This document shows, one piece after another, positions 1 through 9,529 of a stretch of DNA of 64,000 bases; the stretch's first letter is position 1, and the number at the start of each line of letters is the position of its first letter. Position numbers and translations under genes: made by a program. The notes beneath the pieces are model-generated. The model was given only the letters and a program-made list of their open reading frames with translations. It was not told the DNA's origin and did no database searches. The stretch spans positions 1,860,001 through 1,924,000 of the forward strand of contig NC_007513.1 in NCBI RefSeq assembly GCF_000012505.1. Reading direction: 5' to 3'. The DNA comes from Synechococcus sp. CC9902. Its GTDB lineage: Bacteria; Cyanobacteriota; Cyanobacteriia; PCC-6307; Cyanobiaceae.

Positions 1-756
1 GAGATCCGACTCCGTCATCGCGTGCACGCTGTGCAGCCTTCAGCAGAAGGCTGGACCGTCTCAACGGCAGGGGCTAACGCGCCATCACAGGACTGGCATG
101 CCAGCGACGTGATCTGCAGCCTGCCACCCCAATGCCTGCTGGACTTGTTACCAGCAGACGACACACCTGATCGTTACCGGCAACGGCTCACAACCCTGCC
201 GGAACCCAGTGGAGCCCTCGTGCTGTACGGCGTCGTGCAGCGAAACGCACTGCCAATCGACTGTCCAGGCCATCTTCAACGGGGCAGCGAAAAGCCTGGT
301 TCATTGTTTGTTTCGATTAGCCGAGAAGGCGATGGGCGCGCCCCCATCGGGCAAGCCACCTTGATCGCCAGCGTGTTCACACCGACGGCCGACTGGTGCG
401 AGCTCGATGAACCCGACTACCAGAACCGAAAAACACAACGGCTAAAGACGATGAAGCATGAACTCAACGCGTGGCTCGGACTCAGCGATGACGATTGGCT
501 CCATACGGAGTTGGCCACACCGCGCGGCTTCGCAGGATGGACCGGACGGCCCCGCGGAATGGTGGGTGGCCTCGGGCAGCACCCAAGCCGATTTGGACCC
601 TTTGGCCTTGCAGGCCGCACTCCCTTGCCAGGACTGTGGTTATGCGGCGACAGTCTCTACCCCGGAGAAGGCACTGCTGGTGTGACTCTCTCCGCACTGA
701 ATGCTTGCAGGCAGCTGATGGAGCATCGGGGACTTCAGTTGAGTTTCAATCGCTGA
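1..756 (+). CDS. crtD: CrtD-like FAD-dependent carotenoid desaturase/isomerase, C-terminal part
   Basis: The reading frame is open from the first base, so the N-terminus with the dinucleotide-binding fold lies outside the window. The visible 251 codons end with a GDSLYPGEGTAG motif followed by a helix, which is the C-terminal FAD-binding signature of the phytoene desaturase/CrtH/CrtD amine-oxidase superfamily. These enzymes desaturate or isomerise carotenoids at the membrane. CrtD (C-3',4' desaturase) is my best guess because I recall such a gene next to tyrA and recA in marine picocyanobacteria; CrtH-type isomerase is the alternative. Its 3' end overlaps the convergent tyrA by 11 bp. Confidence 0.7.
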   Translation, partial: EIRLRHRVHAVQPSAEGWTVSTAGANAPSQDWHASDVICSLPPQCLLDLLPADDTPDRYRQRLTTLPEPSGALVLYGVVQRNALPIDCPGHLQRGSEKPGSLFVSISREGDGRAPIGQATLIASVFTPTADWCELDEPDYQNRKTQRLKTMKHELNAWLGLSDDDWLHTELATPRGFAGWTGRPRGMVGGLGQHPSRFGPFGLAGRTPLPGLWLCGDSLYPGEGTAGVTLSALNACRQLMEHRGLQLSFNR

Positions 757-1621
757 CGCCATCTGGCGTCTCCAGGAACCCCGGCCGCAAAGCCTGGGTT
801 CTTTTCAATTCGATCTGGAGCTGAGGCCAGTTCTCCTGCAGCACAGCATCCTCAAGCTGTTCAAGACTCCATCGATACGCCGCGAGGCTCCGAAGCAACG
901 CCCCACGATTCGTCGAAGCCATCGCCACACCGAGGTCGGGATTTCCACCACCAACCCGTGTTGTGTCGGCAAATCCACTGGACGCCAAAACAAGCGCTAA
1001 GCGTCGAATCTCTGGATCACGCTCATCTCCAACGGCCCGCAACAATGCCGCACTCACCAAAACGGGCATATGGGAGATCAGAGCCACCGCCTGGTCATGT
1101 TGTGCAGCGGCAGCCGTCAACCAATGACTCCCCAGGCTGAGGGCTAGGGACTGAACCATCGCTAACGCCGATGCATCCGTTTTTGGCTCTGGAGTGGCAA
1201 TCCAAGGACGGCCTCGAAACAAACCTTTGATCCCTGCCTCGACTCCCGCCAACGCAGTTCCCGCCATTGGATGGCTGGCCACAAATCGAGGATGACGGTC
1301 TCGCCAGGCCTCCAGCACTGGCTGTTTTACCGATCCCACATCCGTAACCACCGCCTCTGCAGGCAACGCCTCAAGCAACGAGGGCTCGGGATGCAACAAA
1401 AGGGGAATCGGCAACGCCAAGATCACCAAATCACAGCCGGCCAAACAGGCGGGATCCGTACTCACATCCGACACCAAACCGCGCTCTTTCGCCCGTTCAG
1501 CCGTCACTGAACGATGGACTAATCCCTGCACATCCCAACCCTTGGCCTGCAGATCCAAGCCCAACGATCCCCCGATGAGCCCGAGTCCAACGATGCCGAC
1601 GCGTTTTGTTTCCCTCGCCAT
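746..1621 (-). CDS. tyrA: Prephenate/arogenate dehydrogenase
   Basis: This 291-residue protein belongs to the TyrA family, which oxidatively decarboxylates prephenate or arogenate in tyrosine biosynthesis. The N-terminus carries a Rossmann nucleotide-binding motif (GIVGLGLIGGSLG), followed by VTDVGSVK and a SHPMAGT segment typical of the family. Cyanobacterial members usually prefer arogenate and NADP, but this was not tested here. I chose the ATG at 1621 because the Rossmann strand begins immediately after it; the longer frame to 1705 would overlap the divergent neighbour and adds unrelated sequence. The 3' end overlaps the crtD-like gene. Confidence 0.9.
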   Translation of the reverse strand: MARETKRVGIVGLGLIGGSLGLDLQAKGWDVQGLVHRSVTAERAKERGLVSDVSTDPACLAGCDLVILALPIPLLLHPEPSLLEALPAEAVVTDVGSVKQPVLEAWRDRHPRFVASHPMAGTALAGVEAGIKGLFRGRPWIATPEPKTDASALAMVQSLALSLGSHWLTAAAAQHDQAVALISHMPVLVSAALLRAVGDERDPEIRRLALVLASSGFADTTRVGGGNPDLGVAMASTNRGALLRSLAAYRWSLEQLEDAVLQENWPQLQIELKRTQALRPGFLETPDGVSD

Positions 1622-1704
1622 CAAGCTTGTTTGCTCGTAACGCCATGTTGATCGATAGCTCGCAATGAGCCATCCAGAGCAACAACGCTGCTTATGGTTT
1701 CCCA

Positions 1705-3150
1705 ATGCTGGAAGCCCAGGCCCACCACCGGCTTAAGACACTGCTGAGGCAGGAAGAGTCCGACTGGCCACACCACCTAACGCTGAGTCGTCTCGTGGGT
1801 CGAAGTTTGCGGCGTCGCGACACCAGCCTGTTGCAACTGCCCCCAAGCAGCGGGGAACGCTGGTGGCTGGGCGTGTTGGTGCCGTTATGTCTAAACCCAG
1901 GTGCTGCAGCCATTGTCTTAACGCCAGCCCAGCGAAAATGGCTACTACAACTCGAACTTCCCCGACTCAAAGAGCAAGGATTGCAACTGCCCTGCTGGCA
2001 AGGGCCCACACCCCCACCTGGCCATCAGCTTTGGATCCTGGATACCGATGAACTGATTGAAGTTCATCAAAACAATCTTTTGGGTGAGCGGCAGTTGCTC
2101 ATTCCCGATGCAGATCAACTGAGTGATCGTTTGCGCCGAAGTCTGGCCATCCGGATTGATCACAACGATTGGGAGCGGCTACGCCAAGCCCATCCAGTGA
2201 TGGACCAGGCCCTCCTTGATCTGCATGAACGACTCAGTCGACAGGTGTTCCAAGAAGCAGCGAGGGCCGACGATTGCATCCGTCTGCAAGGCGGAGCATG
2301 CCAATCACTGCGCGATCTCCTCCACCTCATCGAGCCTTGCCCAGAGCCCTGGACGGCCCTGCTCGCAACGGATCCTGTCCAGTGGGCTGAATGGGCAGAA
2401 CTCGACCATCGGCTCCTGCAGTGGACTTGGCAGCTTGAACCTCTGGAGCCCCTGCAATTGCTCAGTGGTTTGCTCAAAAACCGACCAGTTCTAATGCTGA
2501 GCGAATCGGGGGAATGCTCTCGAATCGAACACGAACTCAGTCAAGCCAACGTCTCGATCACGGTGAAAGCCACGTTGCGGGAGCAGGAGCTGGAAGAACC
2601 CCTACCGCTCTATGCCCCTCGTCGGCAGCCTTTACCCAATACAGAGGTGTATGCCCAGCACCTGCTGGAACAAAGCCGCCGCTTAATCCTGGGCCGAACT
2701 GGCCTCACCATTGTTCTGGTCGATGACCAGCAATTACGACGACAACTCACCAGTGCCCTCGCAGCCGAGTTCGGGCGGCGCGTTGTTGAAGAATCCACAG
2801 CTCCAGAAAGCAATGGTGTGATCAGCGCCCATTGGGACTGGTGGCTGGAACACCACGAACAGGTTCCTGCCCCAGAACAGTTGATCGTGGCGCTCCTACC
2901 AATCGCAAGCCTTAGTTCACCTCTAACGGCCTCGCGGGTGGAACGGTTAAAGCGACGCGGCGAAGACTGGTTTCGCACATTGCTGTTGCCCGAAGCCCTC
3001 AGCCTGATACCCGGTGCTATCGCTCCACTCCGCAGAGCTGGCGGACGCCTGGCCGTTCTTGATGGTCGGCTCCGTGGTCGATCCTGGGGTGATCAGGTGC
3101 TGAAGCAACTGGAGCCATGGAGACCATTGCAACGACTACTCCCGGATTAA
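1705..3150 (+). CDS. Helicase-like protein (DinG/Rad3-like) with degenerate motifs
   Basis: This 481-residue soluble protein sits between tyrA and recA. I recall such proteins being annotated as Rad3/DinG-related helicases in picocyanobacteria. The expected Walker A position (about residues 46-54) reads PPSSGERWW and lacks the GK[ST] core. The expected DEAD-box position (about 135-138) reads DADQ. The C-terminal half has an ERLKRRGEDWFRTLLLPEA segment, then RRAGGRLAVLDGR, reminiscent of superfamily 2 motifs V-VI. It may therefore be a non-catalytic or strongly diverged helicase homologue. The family assignment rests on overall pattern and context, so it is tentative. The gene is divergent from tyrA. 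Confidence 0.55.
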   Translation: MLEAQAHHRLKTLLRQEESDWPHHLTLSRLVGRSLRRRDTSLLQLPPSSGERWWLGVLVPLCLNPGAAAIVLTPAQRKWLLQLELPRLKEQGLQLPCWQGPTPPPGHQLWILDTDELIEVHQNNLLGERQLLIPDADQLSDRLRRSLAIRIDHNDWERLRQAHPVMDQALLDLHERLSRQVFQEAARADDCIRLQGGACQSLRDLLHLIEPCPEPWTALLATDPVQWAEWAELDHRLLQWTWQLEPLEPLQLLSGLLKNRPVLMLSESGECSRIEHELSQANVSITVKATLREQELEEPLPLYAPRRQPLPNTEVYAQHLLEQSRRLILGRTGLTIVLVDDQQLRRQLTSALAAEFGRRVVEESTAPESNGVISAHWDWWLEHHEQVPAPEQLIVALLPIASLSSPLTASRVERLKRRGEDWFRTLLLPEALSLIPGAIAPLRRAGGRLAVLDGRLRGRSWGDQVLKQLEPWRPLQRLLPD

Positions 3151-3216
3151 GGAGGCGTCTGGATTCAGCCAACCACAGCTTCCGTCCTTAACCTCCAACC
3201 ATCACTAAAACCGTGA

Positions 3217-3465
3217 ATGGGAGAAGCTCGTCGCCGCGCTGTTCAGGGGTTACCCCCACGTCAGCCCAAAAAAAACTCGAAAACCGTGGATACCTCTCCA
3301 AGGGTGGTGCCTTGGTTGCCACTCACGAAAAATCAGACTCAACAATTCGTGGCCGTTACCACCCGGGGAGCATGGTTTGGCATCGGTGCCATGGTGCTGC
3401 TTTGGATCACGGTGCGCTTTATTGGGCCAGCGGCAGGCTGGTGGACGTTGTCAGACATGCCCTGA
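3217..3465 (+). CDS. DUF2839 family small membrane protein
   Basis: The 82-residue product begins MGEARRRAVQGLPPRQP, the N-terminal signature of the cyanobacterial DUF2839 family. A single hydrophobic segment near the C-terminus (GAWFGIGAMVLLWITVRFIG, about residues 51-70) predicts one membrane helix. Function is unknown. A 66-bp gap separates it from the helicase-like gene on the same strand, so cotranscription is possible. The ATG at 3217 gives the conserved N-terminus; an overlapping longer frame at 3213 is a shadow. Confidence 0.8.
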   Translation: MGEARRRAVQGLPPRQPKKNSKTVDTSPRVVPWLPLTKNQTQQFVAVTTRGAWFGIGAMVLLWITVRFIGPAAGWWTLSDMP

Positions 3466-3550
3466 CCACCTGCTGCACCGGAGCAGCAGCAGCCCCATCA
3501 ACCACGAATCAAAAGAAAACCTTTAGGGTTAGTCCACTTAAGACTCGGCC

Positions 3551-3895
3551 ATGTTTCCTCGGCTTGCGGAGCACTACAAGTCCGTTGTGCAGGATCTAGT
3601 CATGAGTCTGCAGGCATTAACGAAAAGCCTGAAAAGCACTGGAACTAACGCCACTTGTTATTCATGTGGCGATGGCCGAGATGGCCATGGAGCCTCCTTT
3701 GTTGCAGAGATCGGAGAGGGGCACATGGTGCGCTTCCTGGTTTCCGATTTCGGCATTAGTTGGGTTGAATCCAGAAATGGCCGGGAGCTCGTCAAGCTGG
3801 AAGGAGCAGAGGCCATCCATGAGCTCCAACGAATGGCCGACCTGGTGCAAATGAGCCAAGGCGCCGTCGCAGCACCTGTGGCTCAAACGGCTTAG
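3551..3895 (+). CDS. Small conserved hypothetical protein
   Basis: This frame encodes 114 residues, or 97 if translation starts at the ATG at 3602 (MSLQALTK). I favour the shorter form because the first 17 residues look like leader sequence, but cannot prove it. The protein is soluble, has a CYSCG pair of cysteines near residues 38-41 of the long form and a compact alpha/beta middle (VRFLVSDFGISWVE). I do not recognise a catalytic family. It ends 6 bp before the convergent recA stop, and its codon use resembles its neighbours, so it is probably real. Confidence 0.65.
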   Translation: MFPRLAEHYKSVVQDLVMSLQALTKSLKSTGTNATCYSCGDGRDGHGASFVAEIGEGHMVRFLVSDFGISWVESRNGRELVKLEGAEAIHELQRMADLVQMSQGAVAAPVAQTA

Positions 3896-3901
3896 ACGAA
3901 C

Positions 3902-5032
3902 TTAAGCAGCAGCGTTGGCTCCTTTTGTTTCGACCGGCTTGTCCGTTGCGGCCCTTGCCGCAGCTGGTTCCAAGGATTTCACCGTATTAGCGGTGACTTC
4001 AGTGCCTTCATTGAGCTTTTGACGCACCAAGGTTTCAATCGTGGTTGCAGCTTCAGGGTTCTGCTCCATCCAAACGATGGTGTTATCGCGACCTTGACCA
4101 ATGTTGTCGCCTTCATAGCTGTACCAAGCACCTTTACGAACCACCACACCTGTTTCTTCTGCAAGATCCAGCAGACAACCAACCGTGCTGATGCCACGTC
4201 CAAACAAAATGTCGAATTCGGCGATGCGGAATGGAGGCGCAACTTTATTTTTGGCCACTTTCACCTTGGCCCGAATTCCAAACTCTTCTGTGCCCTTTTT
4301 CAGCGTTTGAATTCGCCGAATATCAAGACGCACTGATGCATAGAACTTCAGGGCATTACCACCGGTCGTGGTCTCAGGATTTCCATACATCACCCCAATC
4401 TTCAAACGCAGCTGGTTCAAGAAAATCACCGTGCAACCGGACTTACCGATGTTTCCTGTGATTTTTCGCATCGCCTGACTCATCAAACGCGCCTGGGCAC
4501 CAACGGAGACATCTCCCATCTCGCCCTCGATTTCTGAGCGAGGGGTTAAGGCGGCCACAGAGTCGATCACCACAATGTCGACCGCAGCAGAACGAACAAG
4601 CTGGTCAACAATCTCCAGCGCCATCTCACCGGTATCCGGCTGGGACACCAAAAGGTTCTCAACATCCACGCCCAGGGATGCCGCGTAATGGGGATCCAGT
4701 GCATGCTCAGCGTCCACAAACGCTGCAACACCGCCACGCTTTTGAACCTCGGCAATCGCATGGAGCGTCAGCGTGGTTTTACCCGAGCTTTCAGGGCCAT
4801 AGATCTCGACCACCCGACCTTTGGGGTACCCACCACCGAGGGCTAAATCAAGGGTCAACGCGCCCGTAGAGATGGTTTCCACCCTCATGCGGGAGGCATC
4901 ACCAAGGCGCATGATTGAGCCCTTGCCAAAATTTCGCTCGATTTGACCGAGCACCAAATTCAGCGCCTTATCGCGCTCTCCGGAGGAACGAGCATCGGAA
5001 CCGGGAGCGGTGGTTTTCATGTCAGCAGGCAT
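3902..5032 (-). CDS. recA: RecA recombinase
   Basis: RecA forms filaments on single-stranded DNA, drives homologous recombination and triggers LexA self-cleavage. The 376-residue length is normal. Walker A (GPESSGKTT) is at residues 79-87, and the loop sequences and the [11 protein letters not shown] segment are typical. The C-terminal tail is Ala/Thr/Lys rich rather than strongly acidic as in E. coli. The ATG at 5032 is used; a second ATG four codons later (MKTTAPG) is possible. A LexA-box-like palindrome lies 65 bp upstream. The gene appears monocistronic, converging on the small gene at 3551. Confidence 0.98.
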   Translation of the reverse strand: MPADMKTTAPGSDARSSGERDKALNLVLGQIERNFGKGSIMRLGDASRMRVETISTGALTLDLALGGGYPKGRVVEIYGPESSGKTTLTLHAIAEVQKRGGVAAFVDAEHALDPHYAASLGVDVENLLVSQPDTGEMALEIVDQLVRSAAVDIVVIDSVAALTPRSEIEGEMGDVSVGAQARLMSQAMRKITGNIGKSGCTVIFLNQLRLKIGVMYGNPETTTGGNALKFYASVRLDIRRIQTLKKGTEEFGIRAKVKVAKNKVAPPFRIAEFDILFGRGISTVGCLLDLAEETGVVVRKGAWYSYEGDNIGQGRDNTIVWMEQNPEAATTIETLVRQKLNEGTEVTANTVKSLEPAAARAATDKPVETKGANAAA

Positions 5033-5096
5033 GGAATCAATCTGAAGCTAAGGAACGAGAGACCCAATGCCACAGAAGCGCCGAATCGTCTCAGGT

Positions 5097-5110
5097 AGTA
5101 CAAACGTACG
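5097..5110 (-). promoter_or_regulatory. Putative LexA (SOS) box upstream of recA
   Basis: The minus-strand sequence CGTACGTTTGTACT has two GTAC half-sites separated by four bases. Compared with the cyanobacterial LexA consensus as I remember it (RGTAC-N3-D-GTWC-B), only the first base differs. It is 65-78 bp upstream of the recA start, a sensible operator position. Confidence 0.6.
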
Positions 5111-5118
5111 TTAACGAC

Positions 5119-5868
5119 TTATTGCCAGTGCGCTAGGGGTTTCGCAAAAGCAATCAAATCAATCAGCTGGATACGAGGTGGCAATCCAATCAGGTCAGAG
5201 GGTTTCAGATAGCCCCATCGAACCAACCAGCACTGGAGTGACTCAAGCCCCGGCGTCGTGCAAACCGTTTCCAGAGTTGCGCGCCGATCTTCGATGAAGG
5301 AATGGACGCGACGCTGGGATTGCAAACGACGCAATACTTCAGGCTTCGCCCCGGCCTCTCGTCCATCAAGGCGCCAAGGCTTCAGGGTGAGACTCTCGAG
5401 CAGTTCAGCTGTAAAAGCCTCGCTCTTTGTTGTTAAAACCGCCCAATCAACTCCCTCACCATCCAGGGATTGCAGCCGCTCCACCAAGCCTGGGAAGGGG
5501 CGATGCAGCGCCAGCCATGCAGAGCGATCACTGCGGACCGCCTCCTGTCGCGTGTGGTCGAGAACAGACTGCAACTGATCAGGCTGCCAGCCTCGGAGAT
5601 CCATCGCTCGGCGTTGCTGGCCGGCGTAATCGTTGATCCAGTGCTGGAGATCGAGCCCAGGGAGCTCAGCGGCAAGCAACACCATTTCCCAGCCGTGGTG
5701 GACCCAAGGGCGCAAGGCTCGAAACGCGTCAGGCACGACATCCGACGTCAGACCCGACCCATCGGCCCCAAGCGAACAACTGGCGTGCCAGGAGCTCCAC
5801 CAATATTCAGCCATTCCGTCGACGATGACGCCGTCGAAATCGAAAACAAGGAGAGGACGTTCCGACAT
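5119..5868 (-). CDS. HAD-superfamily hydrolase
   Basis: The 249-residue protein starts with VFDFDGVIVDGM, the HAD motif I with both catalytic aspartates. Motif II (VLTTKSE) and a motif III/IV region (AGAKPEVLRRL, then FIEDRRATLE) follow in the usual order. A cap domain lies between motifs I and II. Such enzymes dephosphorylate small metabolites; the substrate cannot be read from sequence. The ATG at 5868 places motif I at the N-terminus, whereas a longer frame would run back through the tRNA gene. The start is only 11 nt downstream of tRNA-Gln, so the two may share one transcript. Confidence 0.85.
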   Translation of the reverse strand: MSERPLLVFDFDGVIVDGMAEYWWSSWHASCSLGADGSGLTSDVVPDAFRALRPWVHHGWEMVLLAAELPGLDLQHWINDYAGQQRRAMDLRGWQPDQLQSVLDHTRQEAVRSDRSAWLALHRPFPGLVERLQSLDGEGVDWAVLTTKSEAFTAELLESLTLKPWRLDGREAGAKPEVLRRLQSQRRVHSFIEDRRATLETVCTTPGLESLQCWLVRWGYLKPSDLIGLPPRIQLIDLIAFAKPLAHWQ

Positions 5869-5879
5869 ATCGGAAAAAA

Positions 5880-5951
5880 CTGGGCCGCTAGGATTCGAAC
5901 CTAGGAATGGCGAGACCAAAACCCGCTGCCTTACCGCTTGGCGACGGCCCA
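5880..5951 (-). tRNA. trnQ: tRNA-Gln (UUG)
   Basis: The minus strand folds into a 72-nt cloverleaf. The acceptor stem is TGGGCCG with CGGCCCA, the discriminator is G, the anticodon stem is GCGGG/CTCGC with loop TTTTGGT (anticodon TTG), and the T-loop is GGTTCGAATCC. CCA is not encoded. It lies directly upstream of the HAD hydrolase gene. Confidence 0.95.
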
Positions 5952-6041
5952 TTGATACAGATGTGATGGCCTGCGCCTATCTCATCTGGGCCTACATAGT
6001 TACCCATACAACGTTGACCTTCGTCAATCCATCAATTCCAC

Positions 6042-7661
6042 TTAGGGGGGAAACACCCTGAGGCGGCAATGTTCCGCCTGCCCAAAGACATCACATCGCA
6101 AGCGATACCGGTTCACCAATTCAGCCTGCATCCCTCGCACCCGTTCCGTTCGAGGCACCAGCTCAACAGGTCGGCCTTGAGGCATCACCACCTGTTCAAT
6201 GGCCAAGCGGCATTCCTCTAACCCGGCAAGTTCATCGTCATATCCGCTCAACTCAACCCGGATAGAGCTTGGGTCTGGCGCCGAATCTCGTCGACTCAAA
6301 AGGCGCTCTAACGCACGCTCTATTTGCGGGAGGGTGTCCGCTTTGATCACCAGGATCGGCACGTGCTGATCTTTAGCTTGACGACGCAATGCAGACACGC
6401 GGCCGAGGCCTTGCCGCACGCTGAGAACCACATCAGCATCACAAAGGTCGTCGACAAGGCGAGCTGGCCAGCGATGACGTCGAATCGCCTGCTCCACCAA
6501 TTGCGGCGTAATCCCACAACACAACACCTGAAGTGCACTGGTGCGCACGGCTTCGTCGCCTGGCTGGCAATTCGGAGAATCGAGAGGCGATAACGATGGT
6601 GGTATCGGTGAGGACGCAACGGCAAGAGAAGGACGGCGTACAGGGCCCTTTAAGTCCTCTGGCTCAAACCGTCGCATCCCTCCTTCGCTCGTGAGTTCAC
6701 GCTGCTCAACTCTTGGTTGTTGTCCGCGAAGGAGCTGATCAACGGTGGCAGCCACATCGGCATGAATAGACCAACGATGGCGGCTATGCATCTCCACCGC
6801 TAACGGAAAGGTGGGTTCTGCAGCACGCTCCAGCACTGTTTTTTGCGTACGACGACGGCGGGCCTCGTCATCCCCAAGAGTGACTGACTGAATTCCCCCG
6901 ACCAAGTCGCTCAGCGTGGGGTTTTTGATCAAATTGGCCAGTGCATTGCCGTGGGCCGTCGCCACAAGCATCACGCCTCGCTCCGCAATGGTGCGAGCTG
7001 CCATCGCCTCGAGTTCTGTGCCGATCTCATCAATCACGATGACCTCAGGCATGTGGTTTTCCACTGCCTCGATCATCACCTGATGCTGCTGCTCTGGACT
7101 TGAGACCTGCATCCTTCGAGCGCGGCCGATCGCAGGATGAGGAATATCGCCATCACCAGCAATCTCATTGCTGGTGTCGATCACGACGACCCGACGCTGC
7201 ATCTCATCGGCCAGAACACGGGCAATTTCTCGCAATGCTGTGGTTTTTCCGACCCCCGGTCGTCCCATCAGCAGCAACGACTGGGCGCTGTCGAGAAGGT
7301 CTCGAACCATGGCCACCGTGCCAAACACTGCGCGTCCGACACGACAGGTCAGACCGACAACTTCTCCCTGCCGATTTCGTATGGCGCTGATCCTGTGGAG
7401 GGTCCGCTCAATTCCGGCGCGATTATCCGCACCGAACCGACCCAATTTGTCCACCACATCAGCCAGATCGTCTCGCGTGATCGCACGATCCCCTAGGGCG
7501 CTTGCACGGCCGGGATAACGCGCCTCCGGAATCCGCCCTAAATCGAGCACCACCTCCAGGAGTTGGTCATGACTCGCTTCCAAAGACAACGCAACCTGCA
7601 CCGATTGCGGCAGCAGACCGAGAAGTCGATCGAGATCATCCGTGACCCGCTGCGTACCCAT
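6042..7661 (-). CDS. Ycf45-type AAA ATPase with C-terminal R3H-like domain
   Basis: This 539-residue protein matches the Ycf45/SpoIIIAA-like ATPases of cyanobacteria and some plastids. The N-terminal third holds a conserved [11 protein letters not shown] segment. Walker A is GRPGVGKTT near residues 133-141 and Walker B is [11 protein letters not shown] proline-rich linker ([13 protein letters not shown]) leads to a second domain ending in an R3H-like single-stranded nucleic-acid-binding segment ([17 protein letters not shown]), in which the classic RxxxH is not intact. The exact role is unknown. I prefer the ATG at 7661, preceded by GAG; a GTG at 7673 is the alternative. It probably forms an operon with ldpA and ndhN upstream. 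Confidence 0.85.
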   Translation of the reverse strand: MGTQRVTDDLDRLLGLLPQSVQVALSLEASHDQLLEVVLDLGRIPEARYPGRASALGDRAITRDDLADVVDKLGRFGADNRAGIERTLHRISAIRNRQGEVVGLTCRVGRAVFGTVAMVRDLLDSAQSLLLMGRPGVGKTTALREIARVLADEMQRRVVVIDTSNEIAGDGDIPHPAIGRARRMQVSSPEQQHQVMIEAVENHMPEVIVIDEIGTELEAMAARTIAERGVMLVATAHGNALANLIKNPTLSDLVGGIQSVTLGDDEARRRRTQKTVLERAAEPTFPLAVEMHSRHRWSIHADVAATVDQLLRGQQPRVEQRELTSEGGMRRFEPEDLKGPVRRPSLAVASSPIPPSLSPLDSPNCQPGDEAVRTSALQVLCCGITPQLVEQAIRRHRWPARLVDDLCDADVVLSVRQGLGRVSALRRQAKDQHVPILVIKADTLPQIERALERLLSRRDSAPDPSSIRVELSGYDDELAGLEECRLAIEQVVMPQGRPVELVPRTERVRGMQAELVNRYRLRCDVFGQAEHCRLRVFPP

Positions 7662-7683
7662 GAGCTCAAACACTCATTGCTTT

Positions 7684-8715
7684 TTAGCAAGGTCGATCCA
7701 TCCATGGCGTCACCAACTCGCGCGCCAACGCCACAGCCTGTTCCAAACCCTCAGGCCACTCTCTTAGCGACTGACCTCGCAATTGAGCCTCTTTCAAGAG
7801 CGGAAGAAGGAGCCGTCGTGCCACTCCACCGAAAGCAATCCCTGCGGGACGTTCATCGCCATTGAGATGGTGCAGGGTGTGGTGGTTGGTTCCACCGGCC
7901 AACTGGAGAGGGCCAGGAGGCGCGATGGAACGCATTGCCCTCCACAGCTCAACCGCAGAGCGGGCGGTCCCAGCCCCCACATCACCGCTCATCGGCCGTC
8001 CATCGAGCTGCCACAACGGGCTAAAACCGCGACGTTGCAGATGGGAATGCCGCCGCCAAAACGTTGTTGCAAGTTCATCAACTGCCATGCCATGGGCTTC
8101 CAAACCACAACTCACGGCCAGGCGCCGCAACGGGAGTGATGCCTGATCAAATATTCGCAACAACGCCTCGAAACCTTCGTCATGACCGGGAGCTGTATGG
8201 ATCTCAATGGCGTCGGGGCGGATGGAGTTCAGGAGCTCTGCAACTGCCCCCAACCCAAGGCGATGATCCCGTTCCTCAATCAGTCCATAGGGACATGCCG
8301 GCAAGCAGCGTCCGCAGCCGTAGCAAAGCAAAGGATTAACAGCTCCGCGATCACCAATGGCTTCAGCGGGACAAACCCGCTGGCAAGGGCGCTCACACTG
8401 AGGTGGACAGACTGCAGGATCGAACCAAGCCTTGCGAAAGTGGATGTCCAATCCATCGCTGAGGCTCACCATCAGCCATGGGCGCCAACCCGTTCGCGTC
8501 TCCGCCCAATCCAGACCCTGTCGGGCAGCAAGGACGACGGCTGGGTCAGCAGCCACATCCACACAATGAACTCCTGCAGTGGCGAACACCGCACACAGGT
8601 CTGCAATCGCAGGAAGGTCTTGGTTGCTGGCCCCACAAATTAATTTGACCCAACGGCCACGGACCAGCGCCTCCTCAGGGCTCAGGCGCCTAGGAGAGCT
8701 TTCATTGGCTGCCAT
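7684..8715 (-). CDS. ldpA: LdpA, light-dependent period iron-sulfur protein
   Basis: The 343-residue product contains two cysteine clusters for [4Fe-4S] centres: [14 protein letters not shown] and [14 protein letters not shown], near residues 103-145. This matches LdpA, a redox-sensing protein that adjusts circadian period to light in Synechococcus elongatus. The remainder resembles LdpA in length and in its N-terminal segment ([17 protein letters not shown]). Its start overlaps the end of ndhN by 34 bp, which suggests translational coupling. A redox-sensing role next to an NDH-1 subunit gene is sensible but inferred. Confidence 0.88.
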   Translation of the reverse strand: MAANESSPRRLSPEEALVRGRWVKLICGASNQDLPAIADLCAVFATAGVHCVDVAADPAVVLAARQGLDWAETRTGWRPWLMVSLSDGLDIHFRKAWFDPAVCPPQCERPCQRVCPAEAIGDRGAVNPLLCYGCGRCLPACPYGLIEERDHRLGLGAVAELLNSIRPDAIEIHTAPGHDEGFEALLRIFDQASLPLRRLAVSCGLEAHGMAVDELATTFWRRHSHLQRRGFSPLWQLDGRPMSGDVGAGTARSAVELWRAMRSIAPPGPLQLAGGTNHHTLHHLNGDERPAGIAFGGVARRLLLPLLKEAQLRGQSLREWPEGLEQAVALARELVTPWMDRPC

Positions 8716-9143
8716 CGGAGGCTCCGCGCTCCACCCATTTCCACGATGATGCGTAAGCGGGGTTCTCGCTTACAGAGATCGCAAAGAGATAACAGCTCTG
8801 AGCGCGATAAGACCTGACCCTCGAGAATCCACAGCGCCACGGAGTCGTCTCCGTCGAGGAGATCACCAATCAGAGGAACAACCTGTTGAACCTCGCCAAC
8901 GGCTGCACCGCGTCCCACGCAGTTGTGACCGAGGTGTGGCGGGCGGATGCCGTGCTTTTGAGTCAAGAACACCTCTGGATCACCCAAGCCACGAGCCGAC
9001 GTCATTCGTGTGCGATAACCAGCCCCGCGGAGGCGACGTAACAGACGCGTCTCAGCACCTCCTTCGAGGGGAGCATGGACCGCAAGGCATCCATTGGCTT
9101 CGAGATCTCGACGGAATCCCCGACCGGTGAGAAGCAGGGGCAT
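8682..9143 (-). CDS. ndhN: NAD(P)H-quinone oxidoreductase subunit N
   Basis: NdhN is a peripheral subunit of the cyanobacterial NDH-1 complex on thylakoids, which works in cyclic electron flow, respiration and CO2 uptake. The 153-residue product begins [21 protein letters not shown], the family start, and continues with [20 protein letters not shown] chose the ATG at 9143 because of that conserved beginning; the frame to 9155 only adds MHAP. It is the first gene of a probable ndhN-ldpA-ycf45 operon and is divergent from the ribosomal protein cluster. Confidence 0.92.
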   Translation of the reverse strand: MPLLLTGRGFRRDLEANGCLAVHAPLEGGAETRLLRRLRGAGYRTRMTSARGLGDPEVFLTQKHGIRPPHLGHNCVGRGAAVGEVQQVVPLIGDLLDGDDSVALWILEGQVLSRSELLSLCDLCKREPRLRIIVEMGGARSLRWQPMKALLGA

Positions 9144-9529
9144 GGGGGCATGCATGACTAGCGGGAGTCTGGCAGCTCAACAGGCGATGTCGGAAGGACA
9201 CTCCTAGTGGTGGTGTAGGTTTGTTGTTTGTTCTGCGTTTCTGTGCCCGTCCGCTAGCCGGGCCTCCAGTTGGCAGAACAGATTCGGCGATTGCGCCGGA
9301 TCTTCAGGCCAGAGTGGTTTTCAATTTTTTTTGAAATTCCGCCGAGAAACTTTTTGAGCAATTCGTTGCCCAAACAAGTCTCAGCCTCGCTGAATCGTTC
9401 GCTAGCTCCATTCGAACTCCTCCATTTATTGGACGACGTTCGAACCACGACTGCGTTACTCCGATCAGCACTTTTGTTCTATCCGAGAAATTGGATAGTT
9501 CTTGTCCCCGCTGGCGCTTTCTCCCCCCC
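9144..9529 (+). promoter_or_regulatory. Divergent intergenic region and 5' leader of the ribosomal protein operon
   Basis: These 386 bases separate ndhN (minus) from rplC (plus) and must hold both promoters. Small hairpins are visible: CGGCG-ATTG-CGCCG near 9287-9300 and CTATCC...GGATAG at 9480-9499. A T-rich block lies near 9319-9340. No convincing gene is present; the frame at 9270-9611 runs into rplC in another phase. A long leader is common in front of autoregulated ribosomal operons, but I recognise no specific protein-binding motif. Confidence 0.4.
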
